A DNA stretch of 15,521 nucleotides from Deltaproteobacteria bacterium. GTDB lineage: Bacteria > Myxococcota > Polyangia > Polyangiales > B10-G4. The stretch's first letter is position 1. The number at the start of each line of letters is the position of its first letter. The notes beneath the pieces are model-generated. The model saw only the letters and a list, made by a program, of their open reading frames with translations. It was not told the DNA's origin and did no database searches. Of this stretch, positions 1 through 8,127 are shown in pieces. The DNA lies in assembly GCA_019312705.1 (NCBI GenBank), contig JAFDCW010000019.1, positions 1 to 15,521 of the forward strand. Direction: 5' to 3'. Made by a program: the position numbers and the translations under genes.

Positions 1-393
1 TGGCCTAGTCAAGGCCGCAGCCGGCGCTCGCTCGCCGGGCCCGCATCGGGCCCTCGCCTTTACTCGGTCGAGCACGGTGGCACCGTCCAGGCGCCCCGAG
101 CGAAGGAGCAACAAAGGACACGTCTCGCAATCGCCGGCGAGTTCGGAGCGAAGCGCAGAAGAGCCGTTGCACGGGAACGGCGACGGACACGGGAACGGCG
201 ACGGACACGGGAACGGTGACGGACACGGGAACGGGAACGGAAGCGGGAACGGAAGCGGGAACGGAAGCGGGAACGGAAGCGGGAACGGAAGCGGGAACGG
301 GAACGGGAACGGGAACGGGAACGGGAACGGGAACGGGAACGGGAACGGGAACGGGAACGGGAACGGGAACGGGAACGGGAGCGCCGGCAAGCA
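1..393. other. Intergenic region downstream of the operon, mostly a hexanucleotide array
   Basis: No gene is supported here. Positions 1-172 contain no convincing gene start; a GGGCCC pair (37-42 and 48-53, 5-nt spacer) is the only hairpin-like element and it lacks a T-run. Positions 173-382 are a GGGAAC-type array that begins (in the minus direction) about 13 nt past the stop codon of the last operon gene. Because the hexamer has no stop in any frame, long open frames exist on both strands (Asn-Gly on plus; Pro-Val or Ser-Arg on minus), but none has a good ribosome binding site. No clear transcription terminator for the operon is visible. Confidence 0.6.
173..382 (+). repeat. Hexanucleotide array, GGGAAC family, with nested periods
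   Basis: The array has internal hierarchy. Three 18-bp units (GGGAAC-GGCGAC-GGACAC, the third with GGT for GGC) occupy 173-226. A stretch in which GGAAGC alternates with GGGAAC (12-bp period) runs to about 292. Fourteen perfect GGGAAC copies fill 293-376, and one GGGAGC closes the array. Positions 1, 2 and 6 of the hexamer never vary, while positions 3, 4 and 5 do. Read on plus, the units give Gly followed by Asn, Asp, His or Ser; read on minus they give Val (or Ala) with Pro, Ala, Ser or Thr. The nested periods indicate expansion by replication slippage after founder mutations. The 3' end of the VWA gene starts only 12 bp away. Confidence 0.9.
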
Positions 394-3327
394 CTACCGG
401 CGCCACTGCCGGCGGCCTGCCGGCTCCGGCCCTCCCGGCCCCGCGCCGGCCGCGGGTGGCGGCTCACTCGGAGATGACGAGTCACCCGGACTTGAGCCCT
501 CCCCAGCCTCGCCCCGTCGCGAGGCCTCCCCTGCATCAGAAGCTGGCGCCGCGCCCATCGCGGCCTCGACCTCCGCCGCAACCTCGCGGTCCCGCGCGCG
601 TCCTCGCCGGCCCTCGGACTTCGCCCGGTGCAGCGCGCCGAGGGTCGCGGCCGGGTCGGGACCATCAGCCGCACCCCCCGCCTGATGCACCCGGCCACCC
701 AAGAGTCGCCATAGCCGCGCCGGCACAGCGCGCTGCAATACGTGCGCTGGGATCACCAAACGCCGAAGCGCAACCGACAGCAACATCAAGGCCATCGCCG
801 CAATCAAGAGCTGCGGCCAAAGCGGTCGATACGCGTAGACCGTCGTCGGCCGGTCTGTGAAAGCGCGGCCGATGTCGGTCAGGACGACGCCCCCGGTCAG
901 CGCCGCGACCTGGGCGAGCAACGCGTGGTCCGTGCCCTCGCCGCGAAGCTCGTCCCCGGCGGAGCGCACCGCCCCGGCGCTGCCGACGAGCCCCGCTTCT
1001 CCGTCTTGGCTTTCCCGAACCGTCACGAGGTAGGGCCCCGGCACCGCCGCGTCGAAGGTGCCCTCGTAGCGCCCCGCGCCATTCTGGCCGAGGACGACGG
1101 GGATGCGGCGGCCCCCCGGCCCGGCGACGGTTGCCGAAAGGTCTAGGTAGTTGCGGTAGCGCCCCTCCTCATCCACGGCTTCGACGACCACTCGCCCGAC
1201 GCCCCGGTCGAGGCGCACCGAGACCCGCGCGTCGCTTCGCTCGGGGCCCCGGGCAAGGTCCGCCCCGAGCTGACTGAAGAGCGCCGGATAGCCCGACCAG
1301 GCGAGCCACGACCGGGCGAAGAGGGACCCCCCGTCGGTCGCGAACGCAGCGCTCCGACCGACGCCGTGCTGCCAGGTGAGCAGGAGCGGATCGTCGTCTT
1401 TCGCGCCGAGGAGGACCGACGCCGCGGGCCGGGCGTTGACGACGACGTAGCCGCCGAGGGCCGGGGCCGCGGCAAAGTCGATGCCCCGGGTGGGCCCGCC
1501 GCGAGCCTCGAGGCTCGGCACGAAGGGCTCTTCGACGATCGCCGACCGGCTCGCCTCGATGGTCTCTTCGGTGAAGATGCGCGGGAGCTCGTTCAGATTG
1601 TCGACGATGTAGAAACGCCCCTGGCCGATCCCCGAGAGCACCTCGAGCTCCGGCGTGTAGGAGCCGTTACCCATCGAGACGATGGTGGTGGTGATCTGGT
1701 CATCGACTGCACCCTGGACGACCGATCGCAACCCGCCGAGGCCCTGGGAGTCATCGCCGTCGCTGAAGAGCAGGACGTGTTTCAGCTGCGTCGCCTCGGA
1801 CCGCAGGGCGTCGTAGGCCGCGGGAAGCGCGACGTCGACGTCGATCCCGCCGCCCCCGGGCTGGGCGCGGCGGACCGCCGCCGCGATGCCGTCGGGATCG
1901 TCGACGGCGGTCATGGCAAGGGTCCAGCTCACCGCCGTGTCGACGTGCATGACGCCGACGCGATCGAAGGGGGAGAGCAACTGGGCGGACCGGGCGGCGG
2001 CTTCATTGGCGGCGTCGAGCTTCGTCTTGCCCGGCGCTATCTCCATGCCCATGGACCCCGAGTTGTCGATGGCGATGACCATGGCGAGGGACGCCCGGTC
2101 GCGCCGCTGGCGCAGGTCGAAGGTCGCCGGGAGGACCTCCTCGATGGGCGTATAGGCGTAGCCGCCGAGACCGAACGCGCCCCGGGCCCCGACCATCAGC
2201 AGGCCGCCGCCGAGGTCCCGGACGTAGCTGCGAATCATGCGCAGTTGGTCCTCGGTGAAAGCGCGAGCCCGAATGTCCGAGAGCACCAGGAGGTCGTAGC
2301 TCGCGAGGGTCGCCAGGTCCGCGGGGGCGCCGGCCGGGCCCTGGACTTCGACGACCGCGCCGCCCCGGCCGAGGGCGTCGGCGAGGGCCCCGGCCTCCGC
2401 CGGCACACCCGCGAGGACCAGCGCCCGGGACTGGCCGGAGACGCGCATGAAGGCGCCGCCCTCATTGTTCTCCGGGGACGCGTCGCTTCCGGCGGCGAGC
2501 CCTTCGATGAGTACGTCGTAGCGATGCACGCCCGCCGCTGGCGCGATATCCCGCATGACCAGAACATCGTCCCCGGCGTGGATCTGCGCCTCGGCCATCG
2601 CGATCACTTCGCCATTGCGCGTCACCCGAACCCTGACCGGGGCCGCTTCGGTCGCCCGGGTAACGATGCGCAGCTCGACCGGCTCGCCAGGGTTCGCGGT
2701 CTGGGGGACGCGCACCCTGGCCACCGCGATCTCGGGGCTCGGCGTGCGTTCGATAGCGACGACGTCGATGAGCACCCCTCGGCTCGCCGCGCTCGCAGCG
2801 GCGGCTAGGGCATCCCCGTCCGTCTCGACGCCGTCACTGATGACCACGATGCGCCCCAGATGCTCCGCCGGGAGGTCCGCGAGGGCCCGCCGGATCGCGC
2901 CACCGATGTTGGTCCCGTCGCGAGGCACGCTCGCCCGCACCGCTCCGAAGGACGGGCGCGGCGAGGGAACCACCTCGGTGGCCGCCTCGGCGCCGAAGAC
3001 CACCAGCCCTGCCTTGTCATCGACCTCCATCGAGGTGGTCGCGCGGCGAACGTCCTCGCGGGCCCGGGTCGCCCCACTCTCCCCGGCGCGCTCGACGCTG
3101 CGGCTGCGGTCGAGGGCAAAGACCACGGCGAGGCGGTCGACCTGAGCGCCTACCTCGAGGCGACCGAGGGCCAGCACCGCGGCGACGAGGGAGAGCGCCA
3201 TGGCCGCTTGGATGGCGCGGCGCCTGAACCCGGCGTGGCCCGACGGCAGAGCGCGCAGACGCCACAGCATGAGCGCCAGGACAGGCAGGCCGACCAAGAG
3301 CAGCCACGGCGCGCCTACGCGAATCAC
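394..3327 (-). CDS. Large membrane protein with two VWA domains and a glutamine-amidotransferase-like segment
   Basis: 977 residues. The GTG at 3327 overlaps the upstream stop as GTGA and has AGGGGG 7 nt upstream, so it is preferred over an in-frame start at 3405. Two N-terminal membrane helices (about 6-27 and 36-55) are followed by VWA domain 1 with an intact metal site (D73, S75, S77; T139; D165). Next come a beta-rich stretch and a GATase1-like fold (about 300-400, with [14 protein letters not shown]). VWA domain 2 has D421, S423 and S425, but Ile495 sits where the metal-binding Thr is expected. A last helix lies at about 837-855, before a basic then Ser/Gly/Pro-rich tail of ~120 residues. 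The protein is probably anchored in the cytoplasmic membrane. It ends the operon and likely works with the MoxR ATPase, as VWA partners of MoxR proteins do. Precise function is unknown. Confidence 0.9.
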   Translation of the reverse strand: MIRVGAPWLLLVGLPVLALMLWRLRALPSGHAGFRRRAIQAAMALSLVAAVLALGRLEVGAQVDRLAVVFALDRSRSVERAGESGATRAREDVRRATTSMEVDDKAGLVVFGAEAATEVVPSPRPSFGAVRASVPRDGTNIGGAIRRALADLPAEHLGRIVVISDGVETDGDALAAAASAASRGVLIDVVAIERTPSPEIAVARVRVPQTANPGEPVELRIVTRATEAAPVRVRVTRNGEVIAMAEAQIHAGDDVLVMRDIAPAAGVHRYDVLIEGLAAGSDASPENNEGGAFMRVSGQSRALVLAGVPAEAGALADALGRGGAVVEVQGPAGAPADLATLASYDLLVLSDIRARAFTEDQLRMIRSYVRDLGGGLLMVGARGAFGLGGYAYTPIEEVLPATFDLRQRRDRASLAMVIAIDNSGSMGMEIAPGKTKLDAANEAAARSAQLLSPFDRVGVMHVDTAVSWTLAMTAVDDPDGIAAAVRRAQPGGGGIDVDVALPAAYDALRSEATQLKHVLLFSDGDDSQGLGGLRSVVQGAVDDQITTTIVSMGNGSYTPELEVLSGIGQGRFYIVDNLNELPRIFTEETIEASRSAIVEEPFVPSLEARGGPTRGIDFAAAPALGGYVVVNARPAASVLLGAKDDDPLLLTWQHGVGRSAAFATDGGSLFARSWLAWSGYPALFSQLGADLARGPERSDARVSVRLDRGVGRVVVEAVDEEGRYRNYLDLSATVAGPGGRRIPVVLGQNGAGRYEGTFDAAVPGPYLVTVRESQDGEAGLVGSAGAVRSAGDELRGEGTDHALLAQVAALTGGVVLTDIGRAFTDRPTTVYAYRPLWPQLLIAAMALMLLSVALRRLVIPAHVLQRAVPARLWRLLGGRVHQAGGAADGPDPAATLGALHRAKSEGRRGRARDREVAAEVEAAMGAAPASDAGEASRRGEAGEGSSPGDSSSPSEPPPAAGAGPGGPEPAGRRQWRR

Positions 3328-5237
3328 GTCGCCGCCCCCTTCCGGGTGGCCCACAGCATCTCGAAGAGCAGCAAGAGGATCAGCACCCCGGCGAACCACG
3401 GCCAAGACTCGGCCCGTTCGACGGCCGCCCTCGCTCCGACCGCCTCCCGGTCCCCTACGACGAAGCGCGCTCGGGCCCGAAGGTCGCTCTCCTCGGGGTC
3501 GAGGTGATTGCGCAGAGCCACCAGCGTCCGGTCTCCGGCCCGGACCTCGAAGACCCCTGTCTCGGCGGGAACCGCGACCACCGCGAGGTCCCCCCGGGCC
3601 GTGGCGGAGAGCGTGTGCCCGGACGGGGTCGTGACCTCGAGGGCCTGCCCCGCCGGGACCGGAACCCGGAGCGCCTCGCCCACCGCCCCCGGAGCGATGC
3701 CGCCGGCGGCCCGACGGGTCCGGGCGCGCTCGATGACGTTGCGAAAGAAGACGACGAAGGACGGATCCCGCGGCCAGTCGCTCGCCGCCGGGTCGAAGGC
3801 CACGAGGGTCGTCTCGCCAACGGCCCGGGAAATTGTCGCGACGGCGGGACCGCGATCCGTCGAAACGAGGGTCCGCGCCGCCGGCGACTCGATCGGCCGG
3901 AGGGCGCCGAGGTGCACGTCGGAGAGTTCGACGAAGCGCAGGAGCGGGTCGTTCTCGTCCCAGGTGATGATCTGCGGCGACGCCCTCTCCTCACCGAGGG
4001 CGAGGTCGAAGACGGCGTCTCCGGTCGGGGCGACGACGACGCTGTCGCCCGACGGCGGCGAGGGCGGCGTGTCTCCCAAAAAAACTAGAAGTCCGTCGAG
4101 TCCGTCGAGTCCATGGAGACCATCGGAACCATCGGAACCATCGGAGCCGACGCCGAGGGCCGCCAGAGTCGTCGCGAAGAGTTCGACCTCCGGATCGGTG
4201 CGGAAGACGCGCTCGACCGCCGGGACCGGTGCCCCGATCAGGAAGACGGGCAACCGGCCTGCGGCCGGCGACGGTACGACCGCGACGTCGTCGAGGGGGA
4301 AGGCATCGGGCACGCCGTCGGGCCGGCCGAGGACGACGCGCACCAGGGGAGCCCGCCCGTCGGGGCCGGGGGGAAGGTCGGCCGTGAGTACGACCGACTC
4401 GGCGCCGTTGGCCGGAACCGAGATGCGGCGCGAGGCGAGGGTTTCGTCGCCGACGGAGGCGGTCACGAAAACATCCGCCGGGTCGCCCGCGAAGCGGTGA
4501 ATACGTACGAAGATGTCGGCTCGGTCGGGGTGCTCGTCGGTTCCCCGGGACCGGACATCGACGGCGACGATCGCGTCGTTCGGGAGATCGGTACCGACTC
4601 GTTGCACCTCCACCGGCGCGCTGCGACCGTCGAGGGCGATCTCGCCGTCCATCGCGCTGTCCGTGAGTACGACGATTCGGCTACCCGCCGGCGCGCCCCG
4701 GAGCCGCTCCGCGGCGAGGTCGATGGCCGCTTCGAGATCGGCTCGGCCGCCCCGGACGCGAAGGCGCCCGAGTACCGCCTCGAGTCCGGTCGCGTCTGCC
4801 GAAGGGGCGGCGACGACGGCCGGAGCGGCGGCCGCTTCGATGAGCATGAGATCGCCGCCCGGGGGCAATGCCCGGGCGAGGGACCGGGCGACCCCGAGGG
4901 CGAGGTCGAAGCGGGTCACGCCTCCCTCGAACGCCGCCATCGAAGACGACGTGTCGATGACCACCGCCGTCCGCGCCCCGGCGGTAGCGCCGCCGACGCC
5001 GACGGGGCGGGCCAAAGCGATGGCCCCCACCGCGAGGACGAGGAGCTGAAGCAGCAAGGACAGATGGGGCATCAGGCGCTTCCACGGACGCTCCGCGCGC
5101 AGGTCCCGGAGCGCTTGCTCCCACAAGAGGGTCGAGCCCACCTCACGTTCGGTGCGCCGGCGCTTGAGCACGTAGAGCAAGACCAGCGGTACCGCGAGAC
5201 CAAACCAGAGGAGCTGTAGGGGAGCGAGGAGCTGCAT
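3324..5237 (-). CDS. BatA-like VWA membrane protein
   Basis: 637 residues. The N-terminus matches the aerotolerance-regulator (BatA) N-terminal pattern: a helix at about 7-25 (LQLLWFGLAVPLVLLYVLKRR), a charged segment with STLLWEQALRDL, then a second helix at about 58-77. A VWA domain follows with D95, S97, S99 and D193; the usual Thr is replaced (GGRADL at 163-168), so the metal site is incomplete. A beta-sandwich-like region and a GATase-like segment (about 328-390) carry a Gly-Ser-Asp/Gly-Leu-Asp repeat (364-382). A final helix at about 613-629 ends the protein, so it likely has three membrane segments with the VWA domain in the cytoplasm or periplasm depending on topology. Its start follows the only gap in the operon (137 bp), with a weak purine-rich site upstream. 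Bat proteins act beside MoxR ATPases in envelope stress or protein maturation; the role here is inferred from that. Confidence 0.88.
   Translation of the reverse strand: MQLLAPLQLLWFGLAVPLVLLYVLKRRRTEREVGSTLLWEQALRDLRAERPWKRLMPHLSLLLQLLVLAVGAIALARPVGVGGATAGARTAVVIDTSSSMAAFEGGVTRFDLALGVARSLARALPPGGDLMLIEAAAAPAVVAAPSADATGLEAVLGRLRVRGGRADLEAAIDLAAERLRGAPAGSRIVVLTDSAMDGEIALDGRSAPVEVQRVGTDLPNDAIVAVDVRSRGTDEHPDRADIFVRIHRFAGDPADVFVTASVGDETLASRRISVPANGAESVVLTADLPPGPDGRAPLVRVVLGRPDGVPDAFPLDDVAVVPSPAAGRLPVFLIGAPVPAVERVFRTDPEVELFATTLAALGVGSDGSDGSDGLHGLDGLDGLLVFLGDTPPSPPSGDSVVVAPTGDAVFDLALGEERASPQIITWDENDPLLRFVELSDVHLGALRPIESPAARTLVSTDRGPAVATISRAVGETTLVAFDPAASDWPRDPSFVVFFRNVIERARTRRAAGGIAPGAVGEALRVPVPAGQALEVTTPSGHTLSATARGDLAVVAVPAETGVFEVRAGDRTLVALRNHLDPEESDLRARARFVVGDREAVGARAAVERAESWPWFAGVLILLLLFEMLWATRKGAAT
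3335..3340 (-). promoter_or_regulatory. Ribosome binding site deciding the 3327 GTG start
   Basis: On the minus strand AGGGGG lies 7 nt before the GTG at 3327, inside the end of the preceding gene. Together with the GTGA stop/start overlap it fixes the start of the two-VWA gene and argues against the longer reading frame that begins at 3405. Confidence 0.6.
4077..4084 (-). other. T7 tract forming a T TTT TTG slippery heptamer in frame
   Basis: Inside the BatA-like gene, residues 385-387 (Val-Phe-Leu) are coded GTT TTT TTG. That places T TTT TTG exactly in the X XXY YYZ phase used in -1 frameshifting. A seven-base T run stands out in this GC-rich gene and directly follows the GSD/GLD repeat. 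In the -1 frame a stop is met after about 28 codons, so slippage would truncate the protein at about 415 residues, before its last membrane helix. No stem-loop was tested. It may be an accident of composition. Confidence 0.4.
4092..4148 (-). repeat. 9-bp tandem repeat coding Gly-Ser-Asp and Gly-Leu-Asp triplets
   Basis: Residues 364-382 of the BatA-like protein are built from 9-bp units: GGTTCCGAT type (Gly-Ser-Asp), then GGACTCGAC type (Gly-Leu-Asp), with one Gly-Leu-His. Gly occupies every third position for seven triplets. The array lies in a loop of the GATase-like segment and is probably a slippage-expanded insertion. Confidence 0.8.
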
Positions 5238-5374
5238 CTTCGCTCAAACCCAATGTCGTTCAATTGCGTCAGTCGCCGAGCGCGACCGGAAGCGCCGACT
5301 GAGGCGCACCATAGGTGCGTCGCAGGGAGGCGATGAGGACGTAAGCCGGCGAATGGCGTGAGTGAACGGCATTG
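5238..5374. other. 137-bp intra-operon gap before the BatA-like gene
   Basis: This is the only non-overlapping junction of the operon. It contains an inverted repeat, CGCACC-ATA-GGTGCG (5305-5319), extendable by a G-T and a G-C pair to eight pairs. No T-run follows on either strand, so an intrinsic terminator is unlikely. No confident promoter boxes are visible. The gap could hold an internal promoter or an mRNA processing site that lets the two downstream VWA genes be expressed at a different level. Confidence 0.35.
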
Positions 5375-6292
5375 TCAGGCGCCGCGTAGGTAGTCTAGGA
5401 GGGCCTCTTCGAACGCTGCTTCGCCGAAGAGACGAACGTAGGAGACGCCGCGGCGCTTAGCCCAAGCCTCGGCCCCCTCGAGGAAGGCCGTCAGGCGCCC
5501 GCGGTAGGCTCGGATGGCGCGGGCATCGAGGGAGACCTCGACGCGGGCGCCGCGTTCCGAATCGACGAGGACCAGATCTCCGCCCGCCTCCGGATTCACC
5601 TCGGCCCCGTCCAAGACGTGGAAGACGGCGGGTTCGTGACGAGCCGATCCGAGGCGCTCGAGGGGCCGTTGGTAGCCGCCGGGGTCGAGCAGATCGGAGA
5701 TGACGGCGACGACCCCGGGCCGGGGGCGCCGGGCCAGGAACTCGCCCACGGCCTGGTCGAGATCCGTCCCGCCGTCCGCCTCGAGGGCGTCGAGGTGCCG
5801 AAGCAGCGCGCCAACCTTGCCCTTGCCGCGGACGGGAGGAAGAGGCCGGCGGATGCCCGCCCCGAAGGGCACGACGGAGACCCGCTCGGAGCCCGTCAGG
5901 GCAACGTACCCGAGAGCCGCGGCGATGCGCTTGGCAGCGTGCAGCTTCGATGGAGAACCGAGGCCCATCGAGCGGGACGAATCGACGAAGAGATAGAGGC
6001 AGAGGTCCTCTTCGGCGACGTAGAGGCGGAGGACCAGCTCTTCGAGGCGCGCATAGGCATTCCAATCGATGCGGCGCGTATCGTCCCCTTGGTAGTAGGG
6101 CCGGTGGTCCGCGAACTCGGCGCTCGAGCCGCGGCGGGTCGACCGCCGAGACCCCCCGGCGGTCCCGGCGAAACGGCGACGAGCGAGGACCCGGAGCCGG
6201 GCGAGGCGGCGGATGAAGTCCGGGCTCAGGAGGCTCGCGCTGGAGCCCTCACCGACCCCCGGGGCGGGGTCCCGCCGGGCCTCGGGGCTCAC
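5375..6292 (-). CDS. DUF58 family protein (VWA-like, MoxR partner)
   Basis: 305 residues, starting at a GTG that overlaps the permease stop as GTGA; no clear Shine-Dalgarno sequence precedes it, so it probably relies on coupled translation. The DUF58 hallmark is clear at about 58-95: EFADHRPYYQGDD, then RRIDWNAYAR, then LYVAEED. The VWA-like fold that follows has D104, S106 and S108 (DSSRS), Thr in GGTDL near residue 174, and an ISDLLDP strand, so its metal site looks complete. No membrane helix is seen, unlike many DUF58 proteins with N-terminal helices, so it is likely a soluble cytoplasmic protein. DUF58 genes nearly always accompany moxR genes and are thought to act as substrates or adaptors for the ATPase. 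Confidence 0.93.
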   Translation of the reverse strand: MSPEARRDPAPGVGEGSSASLLSPDFIRRLARLRVLARRRFAGTAGGSRRSTRRGSSAEFADHRPYYQGDDTRRIDWNAYARLEELVLRLYVAEEDLCLYLFVDSSRSMGLGSPSKLHAAKRIAAALGYVALTGSERVSVVPFGAGIRRPLPPVRGKGKVGALLRHLDALEADGGTDLDQAVGEFLARRPRPGVVAVISDLLDPGGYQRPLERLGSARHEPAVFHVLDGAEVNPEAGGDLVLVDSERGARVEVSLDARAIRAYRGRLTAFLEGAEAWAKRRGVSYVRLFGEAAFEEALLDYLRGA

Positions 6293-8127
6293 GAAGCCGG
6301 CCCCGGTTCTTCGGAGCCGCCGGCGGCATCGGCGTCATCGGCGTCCGGGACGCCATCGGCGTCATCGGCATCCGGTGCGTCATTGCGCTGAGCTATCGCT
6401 GTGGCCAGGGACGGGCGGGACCGGCGCTGGAGCAACGGGGCCGGCGGCTCGCTCGTGCGCGCGCGGCGGTCGCGCTCCTCCCGACGGGCGTCGTCGAGGC
6501 GCCGGACCTTCGCGCAGCGCATCTCGACCAAGACCCAGAAGATTGCGCCAAACGATCCGTAGATCAGGACCGGCAGAATCGCACCCAGCGCCTCGGTCCC
6601 ACCCATACTTCCCCCGACGAGATCGACGGAATAGACGACGTGAGCGATCGGCGAAACCTGCACCAGGAATGGGACCTCCCGATCGAGGGCTTCGAAGGCG
6701 TTGGGATCGACGATCACCGCCGCCATGGGCGGAATGATCACGACGAACATCGCCGCCGCGACGGCGAGCACGCGAGCAGCAACTCCGTTGCGCAGCAAGA
6801 CCCGGAGCCACACCCCGAAAGCGAGAAAGCAGAAGGCCACGGCGGCGTTGCCCACCGCGGCGATCAGGAGCGCGACGTCACCGCCGCCGTGACCAACCCA
6901 CGCGGGCCAAATGATCCGGCGAACGATCACCGCCGGGGCGGCCATTGCCGCGGCAGTCCCGAAGATCACCAGGGCCGCGAAGCGCAGGGTGGGTGCAGCC
7001 CCGGGGCCCACTGCCCGCCCGATCAGACCGAAGCGGCTCGCGCGCGAGCGCAATACGTAGAGCCGCGGCGGTAGCGGGGGCTCGTTCATGAAGACCAGGG
7101 CGATGAAGATCAGGAGCCACCCGCCCGAGAGCCCCATGATGAGCGAAACGAAGGTGACCGTCTTGGCGGTGACGGCGAGGAGGGGAACCAAAGCGACGAT
7201 GACCACCGCCCCGAAGGCGGCGACCAGCGCCCACCACTTGAAGGGCGTCGAACGGTCTTCGGCCTCGGGGCGAATCCCGGAGACCGCCGAGGCGAGGAAG
7301 AGCCACACGGGCATGAGGAAGACGTAGAGCGGAAGCGCGACGAGGAGGCCGAGGACCCGAGGATCGGCGAAGTGGTTGGCCAGGGTGTCCGTCCACCAGA
7401 ACGGCCCCTGCATGGTGGTCGGCCATACGTCGCGGGCAAGCTCTCCGAGGCCGGTCATGAGGCTCACCGAGAAGAGGGCCGCCGGGGCGAACACTACGGT
7501 CGAGATCAGAATCGCGATGCGGCTCGAGGTGGCCCGGGCGCTCACGGCGACGCCGAGGGCAATGGCGGTCGCCAGCACCAGGAGCACGCCTAGGAACCCG
7601 ATGGACACCTCGACCGGGGAAATGCCGCCGAAGATGAACGCGATGCCCACGATGGGCCCGAGGGCGACGAGGACCAGGAACATCGAGGCGTAGGCTGCGG
7701 CAAACTTTCCCCGGACGATTCGCCACGCCCCCATCCCGCTCAGGATCAACGACTCGTAGGTCTGGGCCTCGCGCTCGGCGGTGATCATGGTCGAGGCGTA
7801 GGCGGGGGCCGCGAGGCTGACGATGAGTAGCGCGTTGGAAAAGAAGATCTGGAAGACGACTTGGCCGACGGCCGCCGGGGGCATCGGCCCCGCGGCCACC
7901 ATCGCGCCACCGCCGAGCACGATCACGCCGATCACGCCGACTGAGAGGTAGAGGAAGCGAATGAAGAGGTTGGTCCGGAAGGTCGAGCGCAGCTCTTTGA
8001 CGAGGATGGGGTTCGGATCCCGGAGCGTCAGAAGGAGCGCGCTCTTGATGCGGTCGACAAGGCTCTCCGTCGCTCCCGTGGCGGCCGTCGCGGGGCCACC
8101 GGCGCCCCCCTGCTCGGGACCGCTCAC
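6289..8127 (-). CDS. ABC-2 type transporter permease
   Basis: 612 residues; the GTG start overlaps the ATPase stop (GTGA) and has AGGGGGAG 5 nt upstream. About twelve hydrophobic segments are visible (near 55-78, 90-112, 143-166, 175-198, 203-224, 257-283, 298-320, 325-347, 380-401, 417-445, 450-473 and 510-536), which puts both ends in the cytoplasm. Family signs are an amphipathic N-terminal segment with NPILVKELRSTFRT (about 39-52) and TAEREAQTYESLILSGM (116-132), typical of ABC-2 permeases. At twelve helices it is a double-length permease, so a homodimer partner may not be needed. The tail after 540 is charged and ends in a tandem acidic repeat (585-600). It forms an exporter with the ATPase encoded just before it; the substrate is unknown. 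Confidence 0.92.
   Translation of the reverse strand: MSGPEQGGAGGPATAATGATESLVDRIKSALLLTLRDPNPILVKELRSTFRTNLFIRFLYLSVGVIGVIVLGGGAMVAAGPMPPAAVGQVVFQIFFSNALLIVSLAAPAYASTMITAEREAQTYESLILSGMGAWRIVRGKFAAAYASMFLVLVALGPIVGIAFIFGGISPVEVSIGFLGVLLVLATAIALGVAVSARATSSRIAILISTVVFAPAALFSVSLMTGLGELARDVWPTTMQGPFWWTDTLANHFADPRVLGLLVALPLYVFLMPVWLFLASAVSGIRPEAEDRSTPFKWWALVAAFGAVVIVALVPLLAVTAKTVTFVSLIMGLSGGWLLIFIALVFMNEPPLPPRLYVLRSRASRFGLIGRAVGPGAAPTLRFAALVIFGTAAAMAAPAVIVRRIIWPAWVGHGGGDVALLIAAVGNAAVAFCFLAFGVWLRVLLRNGVAARVLAVAAAMFVVIIPPMAAVIVDPNAFEALDREVPFLVQVSPIAHVVYSVDLVGGSMGGTEALGAILPVLIYGSFGAIFWVLVEMRCAKVRRLDDARREERDRRARTSEPPAPLLQRRSRPSLATAIAQRNDAPDADDADGVPDADDADAAGGSEEPGPAS
6327..6375 (-). repeat. 27-bp direct repeat coding an acidic PDADDAD tail
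   Basis: CATCGGCGTCATCGGC occurs at 6327-6342 and again at 6354-6369 (plus strand), each followed by a (G/A)TCCGG block, so the period is 27 bp. On the minus strand it encodes two 9-residue units, PDADDADGV and PDADDADAA, at residues 585-602 of the permease C-terminal tail. Confidence 0.85.

Noticed and set aside
37..53. GGGCCC pair as a transcription terminator of the operon
   Set aside because: Stem of only six pairs made of two self-palindromes, with no T-run on either strand; it is also over 300 bp past the last stop.
173..382. Possible CRISPR-like or origin iteron array
   Set aside because: The units are continuous 6-bp repeats without spacers, and no cas, rep or dnaA-box features are nearby.
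5..406. Minus-strand frame with a long Pro-Val run that overlaps the end of the two-VWA gene
   Set aside because: It opens at a GTG without a good ribosome binding site, its repeat is open in every frame, and the flanking residues show no recognisable domain.
60..698. Minus-strand frame with a Ser-Arg run
   Set aside because: Shadow frame of the hexamer array and of the Gly/Ser/Pro-rich tail of the VWA gene; no start signal.
1366..2808. Long plus-strand open frame antisense to the two-VWA gene
   Set aside because: GC-rich antisense shadow of a gene with clear VWA motifs on the other strand; composition is Arg/Asp/Gly noise without domains.
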